Source: an uncultured Parvibacter sp.
Lineage (GTDB): Bacteria > Actinomycetota > Coriobacteriia > Coriobacteriales > Eggerthellaceae
DNA: 21,078 nt
Assembly (NCBI GenBank): GCA_910587945.1
Contig: CAJUNI010000037.1
Location: 1 to 21,078, forward strand
Direction of reading: 5' to 3'
Shown: piece after piece, positions 1 through 6,700 of the stretch
Layout: the number at the start of each line of letters is the position of its first letter
How positions within the stretch are numbered: the stretch's first letter is position 1
Made by a program: the position numbers and the translations under genes
The notes under the pieces: generated by a model
What the model was told of the DNA's origin: nothing
What the model saw: the letters and a program-made list of their open reading frames with translations, nothing else
The model's database searches: none

Positions 1-47
1 CGTACTGATTCGTAGTCAGTCCCTCTATCCAGCTGAGGTAACGGCGC
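1..47 (-). tRNA. tRNA-Arg(ACG), 5' part only, cut by window edge
   Basis: Read on the minus strand from base 47 down to 1, the sequence folds as the first 47 nt of a tRNA. It has a 7-nt acceptor strand GCGCCGT, then TA, a D-stem CCTC/GAGG around the loop AGCTGGATA, one base, and a 5-bp anticodon stem ACTGA/TCAGT closing the 7-nt loop CTACGAA. The anticodon ACG (bases 13-11) reads arginine CGN codons; in bacteria A34 of this tRNA is normally deaminated to inosine by TadA. The rest of the variable loop, the T-arm and the acceptor 3' strand lie left of the window. Stem and loop sizes are canonical and the D-loop carries GG, so the identity is secure. Whether the 3' half is intact cannot be seen. 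Confidence 0.92.
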
Positions 48-65
48 ACTTCAAACAGCACGAGT

Positions 66-94
66 ACTTTACCGAAAGCCCATCGGGGTGTCAA
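66..94 (-). promoter_or_regulatory. Promoter of the tRNA-Arg gene
   Basis: On the minus strand a perfect -35 hexamer TTGACA (bases 94-89) is followed after 17 nt by TAAAGT (71-66), a 4/6 match to the -10 consensus. Transcription would start near base 59, about a dozen nt before the mature tRNA 5' end at 47. That short leader suits RNase P processing. The hexamers and spacing are seen directly; activity is inferred. Confidence 0.65.
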
Positions 95-100
95 TGACTA

Positions 101-185
101 ATTTTGCCGAAGTACAAGTTTCTCGAAATATTTTTGTCACCGGGCTTCGTTATCATAGGCAAATTACGACAAGAAGGGATCGCTC
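101..185 (+). promoter_or_regulatory. Upstream region and ribosome binding site of citrate synthase
   Basis: The AT-rich stretch at 101-165 must hold the plus-strand promoter. Possible parts are a -10-like TATCAT at 151-156 with no convincing -35, or TTGCCG (104-109) 18 nt before ATATTT (128-133). Neither is strong. The ribosome binding site is clear: AAGGG at 174-178, 7 nt before the ATG at 186. It supports that start codon. Confidence 0.4.
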
Positions 186-1667
186 ATGACAAAATCGCTT
201 CGCGCCTCTAGTTCTCCGGAAGTTGGTCGCCCTGCTGCCTATGACTCAAGTTTGGATGCCGATGCACGGCCACTTGGCGCTCCGGCTCCTCATTGGCCGG
301 CGCCCATAACGGTCGATCGTGAAGAAGCGGAGTCGGTGGCGCTCTTTGACACGTTTTATCGGGTCAATACAATTCCTACGGACGAGTACCAGCGCTACGA
401 CGTGAAGCGAGGCTTGCGCAATGCCGACGGAACCGGGGTCGTGGTAGGTATCACCAACATCTCGGACGTCCATGGCTATCGCATTGAAGACGGCCGCAAA
501 ATCGCCGATGACGGTACCTTGCGGTTGCGCGGTTATGATCTCTACGATTTACTGGGCGATCCGGCAGCCACAGGCCGCTTCGCCTATGAAGAGATTGCCT
601 ACCTGCTGCTTATGGGGGATCTGCCCACCCAAGCTCAGCGGGAGCGTTTTGTGAGCGTTATTGACGAGCATCGCGAGCTTCCCGATGGCTTTACCGCCTC
701 GATGATCATGCAGGATACGCCGCCGGATATCATGAACGTGCTTTCCCGTTCTATCTTGAACTTGTATGCCTATGACTCGGCGCCCGAGGATCGTTCGCCC
801 CAGCATGAAATCGTGACGGCTCTGTCGCTCATATCGCGCCTGCCGCGCATTATGGTGTTGAGCTACTACTCCATGCGAGCACGCTACAACCATGAATCTA
901 TGATCATGCATCGCTTCATCCCGGGGCAGTCCACGGCCGAAACTATTCTCTCTATGCTGCGTCCTGACCGGGCGTTTACTCCCGAAGAGGCGCGCATGCT
1001 CGACATCATGCTCTGCCTTCACGCGGAACACGGCGGCGGTAATAATTCCACGTTTACGGCACGGGTGTTAACGTCAGCCGATACCGACCCTTATTCCACC
1101 TACGCCGCTGCTGTGGGATCCCTGAAGGGGCACCGCCACGGAGGGGCAAATCGCCAGGTAGTGGCCATGCAAAAGGAAATCAAGGAGACGGTAGCCCATT
1201 GGGATAATGATGATGAAGTGGCCGATTGTCTCCGACGTATCGTTCGCAAAGAGGCCTATGACCGTACGGGCTTGGTCTATGGCATGGGTCATGCGGTCTA
1301 TACCCTTTCGGATCCGCGCGCAGTGATTTGCAAGCAGTTCGCGCGTCAGCTGGCCGAGGGCACCGAGCGCGAAGCGGAATTCAATCTCCTTGAGTCCATT
1401 GAACGTCTGGCTCCCCAAGTTATTGAGCAGGAGAAAGGCACGCGCAAAGACATGTGCGCGAATATCGACATGTATTCGGGCTTCGTCTACAACATGCTGG
1501 GGATTCCGGAGGAGTTGTTCACTCCGCTCTTCGCCTGTTCACGCATGGCGGGCTGGGCAGCACACCGGTTTGAGGAGGTGGGTTCCACGAAGCGCATTAT
1601 GCGTCCGGCTTACGAAACGGCCATGGTGCCCCATCGCCAGTACACACCCATTGAGGAGCGCAGCTAA
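186..1667 (+). CDS. gltA: Citrate synthase (citrate/2-methylcitrate synthase family)
   Basis: Cytoplasmic enzyme of 493 residues that condenses acetyl-CoA with oxaloacetate to give citrate and CoA; relatives can use propionyl-CoA to make 2-methylcitrate. The three catalytic residues of the family are in place: His282 in HAEH followed by GGGNNSTF, His318 in GHRHGGAN, and Asp376 in GMGHAVYTLSDPR. The C-terminal landmarks NIDMYSGFVYNMLGIP (residues 426-441) and GWAAHRFEE (456-464) also fit. The first 60 or so residues precede the recognisable small-domain start and look like a poorly conserved extension. The ATG at 186 has a good AAGGG binding site 7 nt upstream. The stop TAA is followed at once by a second in-frame stop, TAG. 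The gene stands alone: a divergent tRNA is on its left and about 355 bp separate it from the next gene. An anaerobe would probably use it for 2-oxoglutarate and glutamate synthesis (inference). Citrate versus 2-methylcitrate specificity cannot be settled by reading. Confidence 0.93.
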   Translation: MTKSLRASSSPEVGRPAAYDSSLDADARPLGAPAPHWPAPITVDREEAESVALFDTFYRVNTIPTDEYQRYDVKRGLRNADGTGVVVGITNISDVHGYRIEDGRKIADDGTLRLRGYDLYDLLGDPAATGRFAYEEIAYLLLMGDLPTQAQRERFVSVIDEHRELPDGFTASMIMQDTPPDIMNVLSRSILNLYAYDSAPEDRSPQHEIVTALSLISRLPRIMVLSYYSMRARYNHESMIMHRFIPGQSTAETILSMLRPDRAFTPEEARMLDIMLCLHAEHGGGNNSTFTARVLTSADTDPYSTYAAAVGSLKGHRHGGANRQVVAMQKEIKETVAHWDNDDEVADCLRRIVRKEAYDRTGLVYGMGHAVYTLSDPRAVICKQFARQLAEGTEREAEFNLLESIERLAPQVIEQEKGTRKDMCANIDMYSGFVYNMLGIPEELFTPLFACSRMAGWAAHRFEEVGSTKRIMRPAYETAMVPHRQYTPIEERS

Positions 1668-1890
1668 TAGGGGCGGTGTGGTTCCATCTTGCGGAGGTGC
1701 CAAGGCCAAAGGAGCTACCCTGGCTGAGGCGACCCCCGTTCAAGGAATTGCCTGCGGGAGGATGTGGAAGGAACGCTGATTGTTTATGCATAGCCAGCAA
1801 CCCGGCCACAGCCTGTACCGTTAACGGGTCTTGACGATTTTCGGCCCGTCCAGGGTGAAATCTTGCAGAACCTGTGGAAATCTGCCTCGT
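1668..1890. other. Intergenic stretch after citrate synthase, no gene seen
   Basis: No convincing coding frame is present. The stretch can form several short hairpins: GCCA (1699-1702) with TGGC (1721-1724), CCCG/CGGG arms around 1734-1757, and a 7-bp stem ACGGGTC (1824-1830) with GGCCCGT (1843-1849) that includes one G-U pair. None is followed by a T-run on either strand, so I cannot name an intrinsic terminator. It may be a structured 3' UTR or an unrecognised small RNA. Confidence 0.35.
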
Positions 1891-1929
1891 ACCGGCGTTT
1901 CTTTCTCAAGAGTCTTCAAAAACACCGGT
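1891..1929. repeat. Imperfect inverted repeat upstream of the foldase gene
   Basis: ACCGGCGTTT at 1891-1900 is the reverse complement of AAACACCGGT at 1920-1929 with one mismatch, over a 19-nt spacer. The right arm overlaps the -35 hexamer of the candidate foldase promoter, so an operator is possible. A terminator is less likely because no T-run follows. Confidence 0.45.
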
Positions 1930-1942
1930 TGCGCCCTATAGA
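1915..1942 (+). promoter_or_regulatory. Candidate promoter of the foldase gene
   Basis: TTCAAA (1915-1920, 4/6 to TTGACA) and TATAGA (1937-1942, 4/6 to TATAAT) are 16 nt apart. Transcription from about 1949 would leave a leader of some 74 nt before the ATG at 2023. The string CCCTATAGA recurs at 1997-2005 just before the gene but is too close to the start codon to serve as its -10. Confidence 0.4.
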
Positions 1943-2022
1943 ATGCGCTCCTGATCAAATGTGGGGCGTCTCTGCCCTCTGAACCGAGAAAAACATCCCT
2001 ATAGATGAGGAATCTAGCATTT

Positions 2023-3156
2023 ATGACTAACAAACAACTCGCTATGGATCCTACTCCGAAAGCACCCGTCGCTTCCATCGCGAAGGGAGCGTCTGGACAA
2101 GCAGCTGACCGGAATCCGGGGCGCACCGCCTCGTTTGCCGCGCTTGCCCTGGCCTTTCTGCTTGCCAGTATGCTGGTGTTTCTGGGTTGCTCCCATGGTG
2201 AAGGCATCAATGACACGTCCGAGGGAACGGCGGCAACACTCAACGGTGAAGCCATTGGTGAAAAGGCGGTAAATGCCTATATCGCCGACTTCCGACAGTC
2301 TCTGAATTTGGAGGACGACGAAGCCTGGGCTGACTGGCTGCAGGCAAGTGGTCGGACGCCGGAGTCTGTGCGCAACGATGCTATCGAGGCTCTGATCCAA
2401 ACCCGGCTCTTTGAAATCTACGCGGCGGAGCATGACATCACCGTGGAGCAGTCCGACATTGATGCGGCGCTCGCGCGTGCGAAGAGCACCTACGAGAACA
2501 ACGCCCAGTGGACTGCTGCTTTGGAAGAAGCGGGGCTGACCGAGGAAACTTACGTGGAAACCGTGTTGCGCCCGGGCCTGCTTGAGCAGAAGGTGCGCGA
2601 GGATGCGGTGCCTGAAACCATTGGTAGCGATGAGGCAGTATTAGCGTCGCTTCAAGATGCAGCGGGGACCCTCGAGGGAGCGAAGCGCTCCAGCCATATT
2701 CTGTTTAGCGCTCAAAATGAAGAAGAGGCCGAGCAAGTGTTGGCGGAGATCCGCGCAGGTTCGCTCACGTTTGAGGATGCCGTCGGGCTCTATTCTACCG
2801 ATGCTGCTTCGGCTTCCCAGGGCGGAGACGTCGGCTGGGACGTGGGCACAGGCTTTGTGAGCGAGTATCAAGAAGCTCTTGATGGCCTGGAGAAGGGTGA
2901 TGTGAGCGACCCGGTAGCAAGCACCTATGGCATTCATCTCATTTTGTGTACCGATGTCTATGAGGTCCCGGCCGGCGGCATCGAGTCTTTGGATGATGTG
3001 CCTGCTGAGATTGTGGCTCTGTTCCGCCAGTCCTTGTCTCAGGCCTCCGATGACCAGGCCTATTACCAGTGGTATCGCGACTATCGCAATGGGGCAGAGG
3101 TGGAAATCAACCCGCTACCCGAGAAGGCTCCCTATAACGTAAGCCTCGGAGACTAG
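2023..3156 (+). CDS. Lipoprotein peptidyl-prolyl isomerase, PpiC/parvulin type (PrsA/SurA-like)
   Basis: Extracytoplasmic foldase of 377 residues that catalyses cis-trans isomerisation of Xaa-Pro bonds in exported proteins. The N-terminus has a long polar N-region, a hydrophobic stretch (about residues 36-54) and a lipobox ending FLGC, with Cys56 as the likely lipidated residue. This box fits the permissive lipoprotein pattern, though Leu at -2 is unusual. A helical SurA-N-like chaperone region covers about residues 75-200. The parvulin domain spans about 222-310: SSHILF, then an EAEQVLAEIRAG helix, YSTDAASASQGGDVGW, and YGIHLI. A short tail follows. I chose ATG 2023 over an in-frame ATG at 2005 because GAGGA at 2007-2011 lies 11 nt upstream of 2023, while nothing like a binding site precedes 2005. 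The spacing is long, so 2005 stays possible. PrsA versus a generic SurA-like name cannot be decided. The next gene downstream encodes a giant exported protein that could be a client (inference). Confidence 0.88.
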   Translation: MTNKQLAMDPTPKAPVASIAKGASGQAADRNPGRTASFAALALAFLLASMLVFLGCSHGEGINDTSEGTAATLNGEAIGEKAVNAYIADFRQSLNLEDDEAWADWLQASGRTPESVRNDAIEALIQTRLFEIYAAEHDITVEQSDIDAALARAKSTYENNAQWTAALEEAGLTEETYVETVLRPGLLEQKVREDAVPETIGSDEAVLASLQDAAGTLEGAKRSSHILFSAQNEEEAEQVLAEIRAGSLTFEDAVGLYSTDAASASQGGDVGWDVGTGFVSEYQEALDGLEKGDVSDPVASTYGIHLILCTDVYEVPAGGIESLDDVPAEIVALFRQSLSQASDDQAYYQWYRDYRNGAEVEINPLPEKAPYNVSLGD

Positions 3157-3160
3157 GCGC

Positions 3161-3223
3161 CCGACGGTTCTGTCGGAGAGTGCTGATAGGGGGTAACCAA
3201 CCCTGGGGCCGTCTCCAGCATTC
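3161..3223 (+). other. Two consecutive hairpins just after the foldase stop
   Basis: Four nt after the TAG, CCGAC (3161-3165) pairs with GTCGG (3172-3176) around a 6-nt loop. Next to it AGTGCTG plus its preceding G (3178-3185) pairs with CAGCATTC (3216-3223), 8 bp with one G-U, and encloses an inner hairpin GGGT/ACCC (3191-3194 with 3200-3203). No T-run follows, so this is not a standard intrinsic terminator. It may stabilise the mRNA 3' end or belong to an unrecognised RNA running on to about 3300, where GTAGC/GCTAC (3231-3235, 3276-3280) and TAAGA/TCTTA (3281-3285, 3292-3296) can also pair. Confidence 0.45.
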
Positions 3224-3546
3224 CTGTCATGTAGCACCGGCGGGACGCTTGCTCCACGCTTAAGGTATGGCGCGAGCTACTAAGAGCGGCGTCTTAAGAG
3301 GAGCCCGGCTTGATGTTCGCCAGACCCCTTCTTCCTCCATCAATCCATTCCGAAAAAAGGCTCCAAATTTCGTCTAAAACCGAACGTCATTTCTGGCGAT
3401 TTCGGGGCAAAATCATGGGCGCTTAAAAAGCTGGGATTATTTTGGTACAGCTTTCCTGAGACGGCAGAGCGACCAAGAATCGAATACCGCCAAATAACAG
3501 GTAAAACGCTCATCAATGAATCCCCTATGAATCCCACAGTCTCGTA
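3224..3546. other. Intergenic stretch before the giant gene, no gene seen
   Basis: About 320 bp with no credible gene on either strand. Its left third carries the additional short pairings described for the hairpin cluster to its left. The rest is more AT-rich than the genes and shows no clear RNA or mobile-element signature. A 65-codon minus-strand frame at 3340-3537 has no recognisable binding site or protein character. Confidence 0.5.
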
Positions 3547-3573
3547 TCGTTTAGGTAACGAAACTGCTACAAT
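3547..3573 (+). promoter_or_regulatory. Candidate extended -10 promoter with overlapping operator-like repeat
   Basis: TGcTACAAT at 3565-3573 is an extended -10 element (TG one base before a 5/6 match to TATAAT). The -35 position (about 3545-3550) is poor, as extended -10 promoters allow. The spacer region contains an inverted repeat TCGTT (3547-3551) N5 AACGA (3557-3561), which could be a regulator binding site. Transcription would begin near 3580, giving the giant gene a leader of about 209 nt. A second AT-rich hexamer, TATAAA at 3582-3587, is a less likely alternative. Confidence 0.45.
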
Positions 3574-3579
3574 GAATTC

Positions 3580-3788
3580 TGTATAAATATCAGCATTTCA
3601 AGTGATTTAGCGGCCAAAACAACAAAAGGAAGGGTTCATCAGGACTATCACCCTGTTAAGGCTCTAAATCAGGCCTCCAGACGACCTGCTCGAAACCGTC
3701 TTGAGGGGCAAAAAAGGAAATAGAAACCGTAGCGCGTTCGCGCGCTGTTCTTGGGTTTGCGGCCCTCGGAACGAAAAGTGGTGAAACT
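3580..3788 (+). promoter_or_regulatory. Long structured 5' leader of the giant gene
   Basis: Two hairpins can form. The first pairs CCTC-C-AGACG (3674-3683) with CGTCT-T-GAGG (3697-3706), 9 bp with one mismatch and a 13-nt loop. The second is a perfect 6-bp stem AGCGCG/CGCGCT (3731-3736, 3741-3746) closed by a TTCG tetraloop. It lies 42 nt before the ATG and has no T-run after it. The likely ribosome binding site is GGTGA at 3780-3784, 4 nt before the ATG; it matches the 3' part of the anti-SD complement, for which short spacing is expected. I recognise no known riboswitch consensus. Translational or mRNA-stability control is possible but inferred. Confidence 0.4.
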
Positions 3789-6700
3789 ATGCATCATCGA
3801 GAAGATCTTCTCAACAACCAAGGACAGGGACAGAAATCTCTGCATCCCGAAGGCCATGAAGGCCGGTCCTCGGTCGAGACATCGTTGCAAAACGCTGTCG
3901 TCCAAAACTCCTTCCGCACCAAACCCTGGGTTCGTGCGGTATCCGTGGTTATGTCCATGCTTTTGGCCGTAACCATGTTTGATACCACGGGCTTGAGTCC
4001 GTTCCTGCAAAGCGCTCAAGCAGCGCCCGCAGAGGAGGTGTCCCCCGAGGACTCCCCACAGGTAACCGAGGAACAGACCCCCTCGGCGGATGAAGTAACC
4101 GAGGAAGAAGCGGCGGCTCCCGAAGAAGAGCCGGTTGAGACTCCCGTGGCCCTCCGGGATTACGTGGGTGCCTTGAGCCTCGACTCCGAGACCCTTGCGC
4201 CTCTCATGCCTGAGGATTTGGCCGCCGCTGAGTCCGTGGTGCCGATGCTCACCCAAGACACCACCGATGCCGCAACTCTCGAGCAGCGTTTCGCTCCGGC
4301 ACTCATGGCCTGGGGTGCTCCTTTGGTTATTGACGAGCAAAAGGGAACCAGTGCGTTTGCCGTGGGCAATGACGCGGTAGAGGCTCGTTTCGATTTGGGC
4401 AACTTGGGAGCGTCTCTTGAGGGAGGCATGCTCGGCGGCACCGATCAAACTGATGCCGTGATCCTGACGGTGGATGTGCCTTATCTCTATCGCACCGGCG
4501 AGAACAGCTATGGCTCTACCTACTCAGAAGAAGAGTGGTTGGTGCGCTCCGCCCTTTGGGCTGAGGCGGGAACTCAAGAAGTGACCGAGACGGAATTGGA
4601 AGAGTCGCTCGAAGCCCTGCTGGCTGCCGCAATCGAGCGCGCTTCTCATCGCGAAAATGCTGCCAATGCGCCCCGGGCGCTTCTAACCATGGACGGACTA
4701 CCGGCCGGGTGGAGTGTTTGGCAATCCCATGGCGGCAGCTATAAAGCGCTCAGCGCCGAGGAATTGGCTTTGGGCGTGAGCGGCCGCTTGGTCTTCCGCT
4801 ATGAGGGCGATTCTACCGATGGCACGCCGGCAGCTCTTGATGCCAACGTTCAAGCTCCTGAGTTCCATTTAAGCCTTACGGGCACCGTGGCCGAGGACAC
4901 CCAAGCTACTATCAACTACGGCTATGAGGCCCACTCCTTCACCTCAGCTCCCGTTGACGAGCAGGGTGATACCCAGGAGACCACCACGACAGTGGCGCAA
5001 CTGCTGCGCAAGAGCGCTGGCGCCCTGAACCTTAGCCCGGCATCCGTTGAAGGCGCGGCCACCTTGGAAGTGGAAGCTCTCGAGGCGCCCGCCATGGTGC
5101 AAAACCACGGTTATGGTCGTGGCTGGGCAGCGTACCTGGCTACCTATGCCGTTCCCACAGGTGAGCCCGAGGTGGAGTCGGTAGCGCTCACGGCTTCCTG
5201 GCCGCTGGACTGGACGGCCAAAGGCGGTGTTCCGCTTCACGAGTTGGCTGCGTTTAAGGTCAACCAAGAGGCCGTTACTGCAGAAGATGGCACGGCGATT
5301 ACCACCTATGTGGCCAACACCGATGCCGATGGTCAAACCGACACCTCTTCTGAGACCTTGAACAACTCTGCATTCATTGGCGTTCCCGGCCAAGGGGGCG
5401 TTTTGGTGTTTGATGTCACCACGTTGACCGCGGAAGAAATTGCTTCCATCGATGGCGCCGATGCAGCCACCATCGAGGCGTTGGGCCTGCAGGCGCTTCC
5501 TTATAGCGTTGACAGCTTGGGTGCCATCCGCGTTATCTGTGATGGCGAAGACGACGCCATTGTTCCGGGCTCCAAGCGCGTGCTCTACATTGCGGCTCCC
5601 TTCAACGAGACGGCACTGACGGTGGATCCGTCCCAGAGTGCGGATGCTGCTGAACCCGCAGAGGGCGACGCCGCCGAGAGTGAAGCTGCGCCGGTCTATG
5701 AGCCGGTCAAGGCAACGTTTGGTCTGCAAGCGGCCCTTCGCGATAACCAAAACTACGTGTATCTCTCCACCATCAAAGATTCCCAGGTGCAATTTGTGGC
5801 AACGGCTCCGGCTGACGCCCCGGACGGCAGTGGGGAAGGTTCCGGTGGCGAAGAGGGTGACGGCGACGCTGACGGTGACGCCGACGGGGACGATGACGAA
5901 GATGCCCCCAGCTTAGACGCATCTGACGAAGACAACGCTCCTGCGACTCCTGGTTCCATGGCCCTTCCCGAAGGGCCTTCCGTGCGTCCGGCGCTCAACT
6001 CCTTGGCCGCCGCGCCGATGATGGCCTCCATCAACCCGCGCGCCAACGTGGACTGGACTCGCATTATTGATCCCTATCCCACGCTTTTGACGGAAAACGA
6101 AGCGGTCCCGGGTTCGGTCAACACCTATCTCATCAAGGGTACCTCCGACATCACGCGGATGAACCTGAGCATGGACTTCATTTTCCAGCAGGGTACGGTC
6201 GGCGATGTGTTGAACCCCACCAAGTTCTTCGTGAACATCCCCTACCTCTACAAAGATGCTCTCGGTGCCGTACAAAGCGCCTTTACGGTGGAAGAATACC
6301 TGCTTCAGTTGGGTGCGAATCCTTCCACCAATGATGGCGTTAATGCTTCCAACTATATGACGTCGGGCATGCGTTTGGCGCTGGTGCCGGACTCCAGCAT
6401 CTTCACTCAGTGGGATATTACCGACGATCAGGGTCGTCCTATTACGGCCAAAACCTATCCGATCTTCTATCCCAATGGTTTGACCGGCTCCTTCGTTATG
6501 AAGTACCGCGGCACCAATGGTACGGGCGAAATGGGTATCAACTTCAAGCGTCCCGAATTCCAGGTGCAGTTTGTGGGCAACATCCCCGAGAACACTGGAG
6601 CTACGGTCTATCAGGGTGCCGAATGTACGGTCTATAGCGACATGAAAAACAAGTACGCCGGCACCAAGCACGTGGATCCCGGCGAGTATGTGACTGGTCG

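Noticed and set aside
1..185. Attachment site of an integrated element at the tRNA
   Set aside because: Integration usually uses the tRNA 3' end, which lies off the left edge. No integrase or direct repeat is visible in the window.
549..1031. Minus-strand frame of 160 codons inside citrate synthase
   Set aside because: The plus strand carries all conserved catalytic motifs of citrate synthase across the same bases, so this is a shadow frame.
1690..1760. Glycine-riboswitch-like or T-box-like motifs
   Set aside because: Only short fragments resemble the consensus. The paired helices and the conserved second half of either motif are missing, and no glycine or aminoacylation gene follows.
2005..2022. 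Upstream start ATG 2005 for the foldase
   Set aside because: No Shine-Dalgarno sequence precedes 2005, whereas GAGGA at 2007-2011 can serve ATG 2023. The choice is not certain.
3340..3537. Possible small minus-strand gene of 65 codons before the giant gene
   Set aside because: No recognisable ribosome binding site, domain or conserved character, and the composition looks non-coding.
3731..3765. Intrinsic terminator at the TTCG hairpin
   Set aside because: The stem is good but the following bases are mixed with no T-run, and the giant gene starts 42 nt later.
3751..3972. Plus-strand frame starting TTG 3751 that overlaps the start of the giant gene
   Set aside because: It is out of frame with the giant protein, has a rare start without a good binding site, and its product shows no domain or signal. 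The overlapping ATG 3789 frame has a signal peptide and thousands of codons.
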